Below the pieces are notes generated by a model, which saw only the letters and a list, made by a program, of their open reading frames with translations, ran no database searches and was not told the origin of the DNA. The translations under genes were made by a program, and so were the position numbers. 64,000 bases of DNA from Mesorhizobium sp. (GTDB lineage Bacteria > Pseudomonadota > Alphaproteobacteria > Rhizobiales > Rhizobiaceae), in assembly GCF_023954305.1 (NCBI RefSeq), contig NZ_JAMLIG010000001.1, forward strand, positions 3,492,001-3,556,000. Direction: 5' to 3'. Of this stretch, positions 55,813 to 64,000 are shown piece after piece (the stretch's first letter is position 1; each line of letters starts with the position of its first letter).

Positions 55813-56562
55813 ATGTTGATGCGCACCCGCCATCAGGACACGGTCGACAGGATCGCCGGTTGGATCGTCGGAGGACGGTTCGCGGGACGTCCCGCATTGC
55901 CGACCGAGGAAGAAATCGGCGGCGAACTGGGCGTCAGCCGCACCGTCGTGCGCGAAGCCATGCGCACGCTGGTGGCGAAGGGGATGGTCGAGGTGCGCCG
56001 ACGCCACGGCACAACGATCAGGCCGGTCGACGCCTGGAGCCTTTTTGATCCGCAGGTTGTCGCCTGGCGGGTGACGGGCGGACTGACACGCGAGTTCGTC
56101 GACGATTTGATCCATTTCCGCCTCGGCATCGAGCCGCACGCTGCGGCCCTTGCTGCGCGCAATCCCCGGTTCAGCCCCGATGCTCTCGAGGACGCGTACC
56201 GGCGAATGTCCGCCGCCGTAGACGGAAACGGCGACTATCACTCGGCCGACCTCGACTTCCACGAGGCGATCATCGTCGGGTCGAACAACCAGTTCCTGCG
56301 CCAGCTCGTGCCGCTGATCGCCAACACGCTGAGCGTCTCGTTCAAACTGTCGGTCATCAGCATGGAGACCGCGCGAGGCTCTCTGCCCATGCATCGCGAC
56401 GTGGCCGACGCGATCATCGCCCGCGAACCGGAGAGGGCGCACGACGCACTTGCAAAACTCATCGAAGCGGCACGCGAGGACATCCTCGGAGTGCTGCCGG
56501 ACATGCTCTGGGAGGAGCGAAGAGATGGCGAGAGGAATAGACTACCTGTTCAAGGGCCTTGA
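55813..56562 (+). CDS. FadR-like GntR family regulator, FCD type
   Basis: About 249 residues from the preferred ATG 55813. Winged HTH: TVDRIAGWIVGGRFAGRPALPTEEEIGGELGVSRTVVREAMRTLVAKGMVEVRRRHG. FCD domain: FRLGIEPHAAALAA (metal His), DFHEAIIVGSNNQF and MHRDVADAIIAREPERA. It overlaps the small permease gene by 38 bases. Longer frames to TTG 55756 or ATG 55765 would place the palindrome inside the gene; the 55813 start has no SD, so the start remains uncertain. Confidence 0.9.
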   Translation: MLMRTRHQDTVDRIAGWIVGGRFAGRPALPTEEEIGGELGVSRTVVREAMRTLVAKGMVEVRRRHGTTIRPVDAWSLFDPQVVAWRVTGGLTREFVDDLIHFRLGIEPHAAALAARNPRFSPDALEDAYRRMSAAVDGNGDYHSADLDFHEAIIVGSNNQFLRQLVPLIANTLSVSFKLSVISMETARGSLPMHRDVADAIIAREPERAHDALAKLIEAAREDILGVLPDMLWEERRDGERNRLPVQGP

Positions 56563-57061
56563 AGGCCTGCTGGTGGTGCTGCTTGCCGGAATGGCCATCA
56601 TGGTCTTCGGCAATGTCGTTCTGCGCTACGGTTTCAACTCCGGCATCCTCGTGTCCGAGGAGATGGCGCGCTATTTCTTCGTCTGGCTGACCTTCATCGG
56701 CGCGGTGGTGACCTTCCGCGAGAATGCCCATCTCGGTGTCGAGACGCTGGTCCAGCGCTTTGGCCGGGGCGGCCGGCTGCTGTGCATGGTGCTCAGCGAC
56801 CTGATCATTCTGCTCTGCATGGCGGCGTTCTTCTGGGGAACCTGGAAACAATATCCGATCAATGCGTCGATGACCGCGCCGGTGATCGGCATCCGCATGA
56901 ACTGGATCTACGGCATTGGTTTCTTCACCAGCGTCGGGATCGGCCTGATGGTCGCAATACGTCTCTTCCGTGCGCTGATGGGAGCCGTGACCGAGGAGGA
57001 GATCAAGGCCTTCGCAGGCGAGGGGGCCGAGGCGGCTGCCATCCGGGAGCGCGCGGAATGA
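56525..57061 (+). CDS. TRAP transporter small permease, DctQ family
   Basis: A 178-residue protein with four predicted TM helices: VLLAGMAIMVFGNVVLRYGFNSGILVSEEMARYFFVWLTFIGAVVTFREN (recognised by EEMARYFFVWLTFIG). It bridges to the binding protein. ATG 56525 follows GGAGGAGCGAAG. The next gene overlaps by 4 bases. Confidence 0.94.
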   Translation: MARGIDYLFKGLEGLLVVLLAGMAIMVFGNVVLRYGFNSGILVSEEMARYFFVWLTFIGAVVTFRENAHLGVETLVQRFGRGGRLLCMVLSDLIILLCMAAFFWGTWKQYPINASMTAPVIGIRMNWIYGIGFFTSVGIGLMVAIRLFRALMGAVTEEEIKAFAGEGAEAAAIRERAE

Positions 57062-58335
57062 CCATCGTCGTCTTCCTGGCCTCGCTCCTCGGTGCGATGG
57101 CAATCGGCGTGCCGGTGGCCTTCGCGCTGATCTTCTGCGGCATTGCGCTGATGACCTATGGCGGGATCTTCGACACGCAGATCGTGTCGCAGCGCATGAT
57201 CTCGGGCGCCGACACGTTTACTCTGCTGGCCATCCCCTTCTTCCTGCTCGCGGGCGAAATCATGAACGCGGGCGGGCTTTCGCGCCGAATCGTCGAGTTC
57301 GCGATTGCCTGCGTCGGGCACATCCGCGGCGGCCTCGGGCTCGTCGCCGTGGTGGCGGCGGTGATCATGGCCTCGATCTCCGGCTCGGCGGCGGCGGACA
57401 CGGCGGCGCTCGCCGCGATCCTGATCCCCATGATGCGCGACGCCGGCTACAACGTGCCTCGCGCCTCGGGCCTGATGGCGGCTGGCGGCATCATCGCACC
57501 GGTCATCCCGCCTTCGATCGCCTACATCATCTTCGGCGTTGCCGCCAACGTCTCGATCACGCAGCTCTTCATCGGCGGCATCGTGCCGGGACTGATGATG
57601 GCGCTTTCGCTCGTGGTCGTCTGGCTGTTCCTGGCGAAGAAGGAAAACGTTGCGGTGCTGCCGCGCCAGCCGATGGCGGTGAAGCTGAAAGCGACCGGAC
57701 GCGCCGGCTGGGCACTGTTCATGCCGGTCATCGTCCTGGGCGGAATTCGCTTCGGCGTCTTCACGCCCACTGAAGCGGCCGTGGTGGCGGCGGTCTACGC
57801 GCTCTTCGTCGGCATGGTGATCTACCGCGAACTCAAGATCAGCGACCTTTATGGGGTTTTCCTCACCGCCGCAAAGACGACCGCGGTGGTGATGTTCCTC
57901 GTCGCGGCCGCGCTGGTCTCGGCCTGGCTCATCACCTCGGCCAACATCCCAGCGGAAATCGGCGACATCATCCAGCCGCTGGTCGATCGACCGACGCTGC
58001 TCCTCGCCGTCATCATGTTGCTGGTGCTGGTCGTCGGCACCGCGCTCGACCTGGCACCGACGATCCTGATCCTGACGCCGGTGCTGATGCCGATCATTCG
58101 CGAAGCCGGCATCGATCCGGTCTATTTCGGCGTCCTGTTCGTCATGAACTGCTGCATCGGCCTGCTCACCCCGCCGGTCGGCGTGGTACTCAACGTTGTC
58201 AGCGGCGTCGCCAAGGTGCCGCTCGGCCAGGTCATCACGGGCGTCTGGCCGTTCCTTTTGGCCCAGATTGCCGTGCTGTTCCTGCTCGTCCTGTTTCCAG
58301 AGCTCGTCCTCGTACCGCTCAACTGGCTGCGTTAG
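57058..58335 (+). CDS. TRAP transporter large permease, DctM family
   Basis: A 425-residue DctM protein with about 12 TM helices: GGIFDTQIVSQRMISGADTFTLLAIPFFLLAGEIMNAGGLSRRIV, SISGSAAADTAALAAIL, GIIAPVIPPSIAYIIF and GTALDLAPTILILTPVLMPI, NCCIGLLTPPVGVVLN. ATG 57058 overlaps the small permease stop. Confidence 0.96.
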   Translation: MTIVVFLASLLGAMAIGVPVAFALIFCGIALMTYGGIFDTQIVSQRMISGADTFTLLAIPFFLLAGEIMNAGGLSRRIVEFAIACVGHIRGGLGLVAVVAAVIMASISGSAAADTAALAAILIPMMRDAGYNVPRASGLMAAGGIIAPVIPPSIAYIIFGVAANVSITQLFIGGIVPGLMMALSLVVVWLFLAKKENVAVLPRQPMAVKLKATGRAGWALFMPVIVLGGIRFGVFTPTEAAVVAAVYALFVGMVIYRELKISDLYGVFLTAAKTTAVVMFLVAAALVSAWLITSANIPAEIGDIIQPLVDRPTLLLAVIMLLVLVVGTALDLAPTILILTPVLMPIIREAGIDPVYFGVLFVMNCCIGLLTPPVGVVLNVVSGVAKVPLGQVITGVWPFLLAQIAVLFLLVLFPELVLVPLNWLR

Positions 58336-58399
58336 CCATGGAGCGCCGCGGGTCCATCGAGAAAAGCCTATCCGTCAGTGTCAACCAGGGAGGAATGAA

Positions 58400-59410
58400 A
58401 TGAAATCGACAATACTCAAGGTCGCGGCTCTCGCGCTCGGCGCGTCGGTCTTCGCCGGATCGGCGTCGGCCGAATTCCAGGATCGCACCATCCGCGTGTC
58501 CAACGGCGTCGCCGAGACGCATCCGGTCGGAAACGGCGTCAAGGCGATGGCGGAGTGCCTGACCGAGAAATCGGGCGGCAAGTTCAAGCTCAACGCCTTC
58601 TGGAGCGGCGCGCTTGGCGGCGACCTCGACGCCACGCAGGCACTTCGTTCCGGCACGCAGGAGATGGTGGTCACCTCGAGCTCGCCGCTGGTTGGCATCC
58701 TGCCGGCGCTCGGCGTGTTCGACTTGCCGTTCCTGTTCGCCAACGAGAAGGAGGCCGATACCATTCTCGACGGCGAGTTCGGCAAATATATCTCCGACAT
58801 GATGCCGGGGGTCGGCCTCGTCAATCTCGCCTACTGGGAGAACGGCTTCCGCAACCTCACCAATTCGCAGCGGCCGGTCGCCGGGGTGGACGACATCAAG
58901 GGTCTGAAGGTGCGGGTGATGCAGAACAACATCTTCCTGGACTCATTCCTCAATCTCGGCGCCAACGCGGTGCCGATGGCCTTTGGCGAGGTGTTCACGG
59001 CGCTCGAGACCGGCGCCATCGACGGGCAGGAGAATCCGGTCGTGACGATCGACACGTCCAAGTTCTCGGAGGTACAGAAGCATCTGACGATGTCGCGGCA
59101 TGCCTACACGCCGTTCATGGTGCTCTACTCCAAGCCGCTGTGGGACCAGCTCGCCGCGGACGAACAGGCGGCGCTGCAGGAATGCGCGGTCGTCGGCCGT
59201 GACGTGCAGCGCAAGGCGAGCCGCGATCTCGGCGCCAAGTCGCTCGAGAACGTCAAGGCCGCGGGCATGGAGGTCGTCGAACTCACGCCTGAGGCCCAGG
59301 CAGCGATGCGCGAGGCGGTCAAGCCGGTCTACGAAAAGCACGCTGCGACGATCGGCCAGGAGGTCGTCGACAAGATGATGGCGGAACTGAAGAAGATGCG
59401 CGGCGAGTAA
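58400..59410 (+). CDS. TRAP transporter substrate-binding protein, DctP family
   Basis: A 336-residue binding protein with a signal peptide (cleavage after ASA, residue ~24) and family features KGLKVRVMQNNIFLDSF (carboxylate Arg) and FGEVFTALETGAIDGQENPV. Third in a Q-M-P order, unlike the P-Q-M order of the first TRAP operon. ATG 58400 follows GGGAGGAATGA. A strong hairpin follows. Confidence 0.95.
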   Translation: MKSTILKVAALALGASVFAGSASAEFQDRTIRVSNGVAETHPVGNGVKAMAECLTEKSGGKFKLNAFWSGALGGDLDATQALRSGTQEMVVTSSSPLVGILPALGVFDLPFLFANEKEADTILDGEFGKYISDMMPGVGLVNLAYWENGFRNLTNSQRPVAGVDDIKGLKVRVMQNNIFLDSFLNLGANAVPMAFGEVFTALETGAIDGQENPVVTIDTSKFSEVQKHLTMSRHAYTPFMVLYSKPLWDQLAADEQAALQECAVVGRDVQRKASRDLGAKSLENVKAAGMEVVELTPEAQAAMREAVKPVYEKHAATIGQEVVDKMMAELKKMRGE

Positions 59411-59429
59411 CCGGCCGAGCATCGACATC

Positions 59430-59457
59430 GCGGGCGGCGGTCCGAGCCGCCGCCCGC
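59430..59457 (+). terminator. Strong GC hairpin after the TRAP binding-protein gene
   Basis: GCGGGCGGCGG (59430-59440) and CCGCCGCCCGC (59447-59457) form a perfect 11-base stem with a 6-base loop. No T run follows, so it may attenuate rather than stop transcription, or protect the upstream mRNA so that more binding protein is made than enzyme. Confidence 0.7.
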
Positions 59458-59489
59458 TCCCTGTCCGATCCGAAGCGAACGCAACTCCC

Positions 59490-60689
59490 GTGAAAATCAC
59501 ATCGATCGAAACCATTCGGCTCGCCGAATTCGCGAACCTCGTCTGGGTGCGGCTGCACACCGACGAAGGGTTGGTCGGACTGGGCGAAACCTTCATGGGG
59601 GCGGCGGCCGTCGAGGCCTACCTGCATGAAACCGTCGCGCCGAGGATCATCGGCCGCGATCCGCTGCAGATCGAAGCCATCAATCGGGATCTCGTCGGCT
59701 ATCTCGGCTGGCGCGGCGCTGGCGTCGAGACGCGTGGCAATTCGGCGGTGGACATCGCGCTATGGGATCTGTTCGGCAAGGCGCTCGGCGTTCCGGTCAG
59801 CGTGGCGCTCGGCGGGCGTAGTCGCGACACGGTGCGCACCTACAATACCTGCGCCGGCTACCGCTATGTGCGCGACGCGCGCGCCCAGGCCGTCGCCAAC
59901 TGGGGCGTCGGCCAGAGCGAGGGGCCGTACGAAGACCTCGACGCCTTCCTCAACGATGCCGGGGACCTGGCGCAGTCGCTGCTGGAGCAGGGCATCACCG
60001 GCATGAAGATCTGGCCGTTCGACATCGCGGCCGAGCGGACCGGTGGCCTCGACATCTCGGCCGACGAGTTGCGCACGGCGCTCAAACCGTTCGAGAAAAT
60101 CCGCAAGGCCGTGGGCGACCGGATGGACATCATGGTCGAGTTCCACTCGCTGTGGAAGCTGCCGGCCGCGCAGCGTATCGCGCGTGCGCTGGCCGACTAC
60201 GACACATACTGGCATGAAGATCCGGTGCGGATGGATTCGCTGGAAACGCTGAAGGCTTACGCTCCGCATTCCCGCGCCATGATCTGCGCGTCGGAAACGC
60301 TCGCCTATCCCCACGCCTTCCGCGATTATCTGGCGACCGGCGTCGCGGGAGTGGCGATGCTCGACCTGTCGTGGTGCGGCGGCCTGTCGGAAGCGCGCAA
60401 GATCGCCGGCATGGCCGAAGCCTGCCAGATCCCGGTCGCGCCGCACGATTGCACCGGGCCGGTCGTGTTCATGGCGTCCTGCCATTTCTCGCTGCACGCG
60501 CGCAATACGCTGATCCAGGAGTCGGTGCGGGCTTTTTATACCGGCTGGTACAACGAACTGGTGACCGAACTGCCGAAAATCGCGGACGGGCAGATACGCC
60601 TTGCCGAAGCGCCCGGCCTCGGCCTCGAACTCCTGCCCGACATCCTGAATCGGCCGGACGCCATCGTGCGGGTGAGCGACGCGGCATGA
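59490..60689 (+). CDS. Mandelate racemase / muconate lactonizing family enzyme
   Basis: A 399-residue enolase-superfamily enzyme. N-terminal capping domain (VRLHTDEGLVGLGETFMGAAAV) then the TIM barrel with the KxW base region GMKIWPFD, metal ligands in IMVEFHSLW, HEDPVRMD and CASETL, and the His in VAPHDCTGP. Position after a TRAP operon suggests dehydration or racemisation of the imported acid-sugar. It starts with GTG 59490 and overlaps the next gene by 4 bases. Confidence 0.92.
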   Translation: MKITSIETIRLAEFANLVWVRLHTDEGLVGLGETFMGAAAVEAYLHETVAPRIIGRDPLQIEAINRDLVGYLGWRGAGVETRGNSAVDIALWDLFGKALGVPVSVALGGRSRDTVRTYNTCAGYRYVRDARAQAVANWGVGQSEGPYEDLDAFLNDAGDLAQSLLEQGITGMKIWPFDIAAERTGGLDISADELRTALKPFEKIRKAVGDRMDIMVEFHSLWKLPAAQRIARALADYDTYWHEDPVRMDSLETLKAYAPHSRAMICASETLAYPHAFRDYLATGVAGVAMLDLSWCGGLSEARKIAGMAEACQIPVAPHDCTGPVVFMASCHFSLHARNTLIQESVRAFYTGWYNELVTELPKIADGQIRLAEAPGLGLELLPDILNRPDAIVRVSDAA

Positions 60690-61621
60690 CGGAGGCATCG
60701 GCAGTGGTGGTCCCACGACGGGGCGATCCGGCCCGAGGGACGGGGACGGCCCGCCTCGGCATCCTCATCATGCTCCTCGGCATGCTGCTCTTCTCGTTGA
60801 ACGACGTGATGGGCAAGTGGCTGGTCGCTACCTATTCGGTCGGCCAGGTGCTCCTGATCCGCAGCGCTGCGGCGATGCTGGTCCTGCTGCCTTTCCTGTG
60901 GCGCGACGGCATGAAGCCGCTCATCGCCGTCGAACGACCGGGCATGCAGGCGCTTCGCGTGGTGCTGTCGTCGGCAGAGGTCTACTGCTTCTATTTCGCC
61001 GTCATCACGCTTCCGCTGGCCGACGTGATGACCTACTGGCTCGCGGCGCCGATCTACGTCGCGGCGATGTCTCCCTTTCTGCTCGGGGAGCGCGTGGGCT
61101 GGCGACGCTGGCTGGCGATCCTGGTAGGCTTCGGCGGTGTCGTGATCGCGCTGGAACCCTCCGCCGCGACGCTTACCCCGCCGGCGATCGTCTCGATTCT
61201 CGGCTCGTTCTGCTTCGCCTTCATGATGCTGTCTGGCCGCGCGCTGCGCGGAACGCCTGACCGGACGCTGGTGTTCTGGCAGATTGTCGGCGCGGGCCTG
61301 TTCGGAGCCGTCACCGCACCGTTCGGCTGGGTGACGCCAAGCGCATTCGACCTGTCGCTGCTGGCGCTCCTCGGCGTCGTCGCCATGCTCGCCCATGTCT
61401 GCGTCAACCGCGCTCTCAAGCTCGCCGACGCCTCCGTCGTTGCGCCGTTCCAGTACACGCTTCTGTTCTGGGCGGTGGTTTTCGGTTTCCTCGTCTTCAG
61501 CGACGTTCCGCGCCCGGCAATGCTCGTGGGCGCCGCGATCATCGTGGCGGCCGGACTGTTCATCCTGTGGCGGGAGAAGAAGTCGGCAAAGCCGGCGCTC
61601 GATCGCACGGCCCCGGACTAG
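60686..61621 (+). CDS. EamA/DMT family transporter
   Basis: A 311-residue drug/metabolite transporter with two EamA repeats and about ten TM helices: LFSLNDVMGKWLVATYSVGQVLLIR, LPLADVMTYWLAAPIYVA and VGWRRWLAILVGFGGVVIAL, KLADASVVAPFQYTLLFWAVVFGFLVFSDVP. ATG 60686 overlaps the enolase-family stop, so it is part of the same operon; it could export a by-product or bring in a related acid. Confidence 0.92.
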   Translation: MTEASAVVVPRRGDPARGTGTARLGILIMLLGMLLFSLNDVMGKWLVATYSVGQVLLIRSAAAMLVLLPFLWRDGMKPLIAVERPGMQALRVVLSSAEVYCFYFAVITLPLADVMTYWLAAPIYVAAMSPFLLGERVGWRRWLAILVGFGGVVIALEPSAATLTPPAIVSILGSFCFAFMMLSGRALRGTPDRTLVFWQIVGAGLFGAVTAPFGWVTPSAFDLSLLALLGVVAMLAHVCVNRALKLADASVVAPFQYTLLFWAVVFGFLVFSDVPRPAMLVGAAIIVAAGLFILWREKKSAKPALDRTAPD

Positions 61622-61778
61622 AGCAAGCGATTCGCCGGCTCGGATGAAATGCCGCCGATGCGGTGGCGTATTCGCCTCGAAAGTGATGCGCTGAACATCA
61701 GGAATGGACAAATTACCATCTATATGCAAAATCAGCATAACATAGTTCATGTCTCATCATTGAGGTCGAGGTGGATCG

Positions 61779-62087
61779 TTGATCACCGCAACTCAGCTTC
61801 GGGCGGCGCGAGCACTTCTCGGCGTCGACCAGCGACGGCTGGCCGAGCTATCCGGGCTTTCCGTGCCGACGATCCAGCGGATGGAAGCCAGTGATGGGAC
61901 GATCCGCGGCAATGTCGATTCGCTGATGAAGCTGATCGCCGCGCTCGATGCCGCCGGCGTCGAGGTCATCGGCGAGGGGGCGGTCAGCCGGGCGAGCGGA
62001 CGTGGCGTGCGGCTGAAGGCCGGTCAGGAAGACGGGGCGGGCCGCTCCGGCGAGTTGTTCGCCGCTGACACGGACAGGCGCGGCTGA
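61779..62087 (+). CDS. XRE family regulator preceding the Hyf-like operon
   Basis: A 102-residue protein with one HTH (TQLRAARALLGVDQRRLAELSGLSVPTIQRMEASDG) and a C-terminal part with AALDAAGVEVIGE...GRGVRLK. It is a relative of the 31731 gene. TTG start 61779 follows GAGG; no ATG is better placed. Its stop TGA overlaps the ATG of the Hyf-like gene by one base, so the two are coupled and it probably regulates that operon. Confidence 0.85.
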   Translation: MITATQLRAARALLGVDQRRLAELSGLSVPTIQRMEASDGTIRGNVDSLMKLIAALDAAGVEVIGEGAVSRASGRGVRLKAGQEDGAGRSGELFAADTDRRG

Positions 62088-64000
62088 TGCAGGCGCTGAT
62101 GATCCACCTGCCGCTGGTTGGGCTGCTGTTGGCGGCGGCGATCCTCGCCACGGCTCTCGCTCGCTCGGCGTCGGCGACGCCGGTTGTCTATGGACTCTGC
62201 GCTGCGGCATCCGCCGCCGGGCTCGGCGCCGCGGTCCTGTCGCTCGCCGGCGGCCTATCCTCGACGCCACTGGTCCTGCCGCTCGGCCTGCCGTGGATCG
62301 GCGCCCATTTCCGCATCGACGCGCTTGCCGCCTTCTTCCTCGTCGTCGTCAACCTCGGCGGAACGGCTGCCAGTGTCTACGGACTCGGCTACGGCCATCA
62401 CGAAGATGCGCCGCACCGCGTCCTGCCGTTCTTTCCGGCCTTCCTCGCCGGCATGAACCTGGTGGTCATGGCCGATGACGCGTTCACATTCCTTCTGTCC
62501 TGGGAATTCATGTCACTGGCGTCGTGGGCGCTGGTGCTGGCGCACCATCGCGAGGCGGCGAACGCGCGGGCGGCCTATGTCTATCTGCTGATGGCCTCAT
62601 TCGGCACGATGGCGCTGCTGCTCGACTTCGGGCTGCTGGCCGGGCCGGGGGGCGAATACGCCTTCGCGACGATCAGGGAGGCGGACCGCGCCCCGGCGAT
62701 CGCGGCACTGGCGCTCGTTCTGATGCTGGTGGGCGCGGGTTCGAAGGCGGGCCTGGCGCCGCTGCATGTCTGGCTGCCGCTGGCGCATCCGGCCGCGCCG
62801 AGCCATGTCTCGGCGCTGATGAGCGGCGTCATGACCAAGGTCGCGATCTACGGCTTCATCCGCGTGGTCTTCGACCTGCTTGGGGAGCCGGCCTGGTGGT
62901 CGAGCGTGCTGCTGCTGGCGCTGGGTGGCGCCACCGCCGTGCTCGGCATCCTGCACGCGATGATGGAGACCGACCTCAAGCGGCTGCTCGCCTATTCGAC
63001 GATCGAGAATATCGGCGTGATCTTCGCCGGCCTGGGCCTGGCGCTCGCCTTCGAGGCCAACGGAATGGGCTGGGCGGCCGCACTCGCACTCGCCGCCGCG
63101 CTGTTTCATGTCTTCAACCACAGCCTGTTCAAGAGCCTTCTGTTCTTCGGAGCGGGCGCGGTGCTGACCGCGACCGGCCAGCGCGACATGGACAGGCTCG
63201 GCGGGCTCATCCATCGCATGCCGGCGACCAGCCTCGCCTTCCTGGTCGGCTGCGTCGCAATCTCGGCCCTGCCGCCGTTCAACGGGTTCGTCTCGGAATG
63301 GATGATCTTCCAGGCCATCCTGCAGAGCCCGAACCTGTCCGGATGGGGCCTGAAGATCATGGTGCCGGCGGTGGGCGGGCTTCTGGCGCTCGCGGCCGCA
63401 CTTGCCGCCGCCTGTTTCGTCAGGGCGTTCGGCGTGGTGTTCCTGGGCCGGCCCCGCTCGACGGTGGCCGAAGAGGCGCACGCGGTCGACCGCTTCTCGA
63501 TCTCGGCGATGGCGGTTCTGGCGGCGCTGTGCCTCGTCGCGGGCATTGTGCCCGGCTTCGTCATCGACGGCCTCGCGCCCATCACGCAGGCGCTCGTCGG
63601 CGGATCGATGCCCAGCCAGACCGGCGACGCCTGGCTGTCGATCGTGCCGATCGCCGAGGGCCGCAGTTCCTATAACGGCCTGCTGGTCTTCGTCTTCATC
63701 GCAGTGTCCGCATGGCTGGCGGCCTACCTTGTCCACCGTTTCGCGTCGCACGAGCTTCGTCGCGGGCCGGCGTGGGATTGCGGCTTTCCGGAGCCGAGCC
63801 CCGCGACGCAATATACGGGCGGCAGTTTCGCGCAGCCGATCCGCCGCGTCTTCGGGACCATGGTCTTCCGGGCGCGCGAGACGGTGGAGATGCCGCCGCC
63901 GGGCAGCACCGAACCTGCGCGCCATAAGGTCCAGATGCGCGACCTGGTCTGGGACTGGCTGTTCGCGCCGATCGCCGGCGCCGTCGACGTCACGGCGGGC
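62087..64000 (+). CDS. Hydrogenase-4-type proton-pumping subunit (HyfB-like), partial
   Basis: The reading frame is open to the right edge (638 codons, C-terminus missing). A NuoL/MrpA-like antiporter subunit with about 14-16 TM helices so far: LLSWEFMSLASWALVLAHH, GLAPLHVWLPLAHPAAPSHVSALMSGVMTKVAIYG, DLKRLLAYSTIENIGVIFAG, ALFHVFNHSLFKSLLFFGAG and FNGFVSEWMIF, then the HyfB-like tail WDCGFPEP. These carry the conserved Lys and His of proton-translocating subunits. The HyfB grouping is inferred from the tail; a NuoL or Mrp relationship is the alternative. No hydrogenase catalytic gene is in this window. Confidence 0.88.
   Translation, partial: MQALMIHLPLVGLLLAAAILATALARSASATPVVYGLCAAASAAGLGAAVLSLAGGLSSTPLVLPLGLPWIGAHFRIDALAAFFLVVVNLGGTAASVYGLGYGHHEDAPHRVLPFFPAFLAGMNLVVMADDAFTFLLSWEFMSLASWALVLAHHREAANARAAYVYLLMASFGTMALLLDFGLLAGPGGEYAFATIREADRAPAIAALALVLMLVGAGSKAGLAPLHVWLPLAHPAAPSHVSALMSGVMTKVAIYGFIRVVFDLLGEPAWWSSVLLLALGGATAVLGILHAMMETDLKRLLAYSTIENIGVIFAGLGLALAFEANGMGWAAALALAAALFHVFNHSLFKSLLFFGAGAVLTATGQRDMDRLGGLIHRMPATSLAFLVGCVAISALPPFNGFVSEWMIFQAILQSPNLSGWGLKIMVPAVGGLLALAAALAAACFVRAFGVVFLGRPRSTVAEEAHAVDRFSISAMAVLAALCLVAGIVPGFVIDGLAPITQALVGGSMPSQTGDAWLSIVPIAEGRSSYNGLLVFVFIAVSAWLAAYLVHRFASHELRRGPAWDCGFPEPSPATQYTGGSFAQPIRRVFGTMVFRARETVEMPPPGSTEPARHKVQMRDLVWDWLFAPIAGAVDVTAG

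Noticed and set aside
62087..64000. A [NiFe] hydrogenase
   Set aside because: Only the HyfB-like membrane subunit is visible; no hydrogenase catalytic subunit in this window, so the name hydrogenase is not supported.

Overview
The window is high-GC chromosomal DNA from an alphaproteobacterium, most likely Hyphomicrobiales (rhizobial, Mesorhizobium/Phyllobacteriaceae-like). This is inferred from the carA / yqeY / dnaG / rpoD neighbourhood, two GGAAC-N16-CGTT promoters typical of the alphaproteobacterial general stress sigma factor EcfG, and the abundance of TRAP transporters. I see no prophage, insertion sequence or CRISPR array. The only RNA gene is a CAU-anticodon tRNA, probably tRNA-Ile2.

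Layout. 1-3.5 kb: a caspase-like (peptidase C14) exported protein with TPR-like repeats, cut by the left edge. 3.5-10.4 kb: a small stress gene behind an EcfG promoter, a CHASE-PAS-GGDEF-EAL protein, a zinc metallopeptidase, a TadG-like VWA protein and a one-TM hypothetical. 10.4-20.8 kb: housekeeping block with carA, yqeY, a Na/Pi cotransporter, a P-loop kinase, an MFS exporter, dnaG and rpoD. 20.8-23.4 kb: a divergent YidD-like protein, a DUF4177-like protein, two tandem Cys-containing exported paralogues and a DUF4189 protein. 23.4-31.7 kb: an HTH-citrate synthase fusion divergent from a second citrate synthase, then a GntR regulator divergent from a TRAP (P-Q-M) / DHDPS-like / GyrI-like / YjbQ run. 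31.7-34.5 kb: small regulators, a 30-residue exported peptide and an unrecognised, apparently AT-richer 656-residue membrane protein with a consensus Crp/Fnr-type palindrome upstream. 34.5-45.6 kb: TetR/VOC pair, LysE, small secreted proteins, HlyU, cupin, SDR, ParDE, a nuclease-CBS-nucleotidyltransferase fusion, an OmpA-like protein, YcgN and SIMPL proteins. 46-50 kb: a tightly overlapping IclR / Tm-1-like / HAD / aminotransferase operon. 50.4-55.6 kb: the homoprotocatechuate meta-cleavage operon hpaF-E-D-G-H with hpaR. 55.8-61.6 kb: a second GntR-controlled TRAP (Q-M-P) operon with an enolase-superfamily enzyme and a DMT transporter. 61.8-64 kb: an XRE regulator coupled to a HyfB-type proton-pumping subunit, cut by the right edge.

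How the genes work together. The right half is largely catabolic. HpaD opens the homoprotocatechuate ring, HpaE oxidises the semialdehyde, HpaF isomerises, the FAH-family protein decarboxylates and HpaH hydrates; the final aldolase and the upstream monooxygenase are not in this window. The two TRAP systems each sit next to a GntR regulator and one dedicated acid-sugar-type enzyme (DHDPS family; enolase superfamily), so each is probably a complete uptake-plus-catabolism unit for an organic acid. Several divergent promoters carry clear palindromes that pair with the adjacent regulator. The most promising leads for undescribed biology are the self-operator candidate of the HTH-citrate synthase fusion, the unknown 656-residue membrane protein, the IclR/Tm-1-like/HAD/aminotransferase operon, the DEDDh-CBS-DUF294 fusion and the two unnamed families of small exported proteins.
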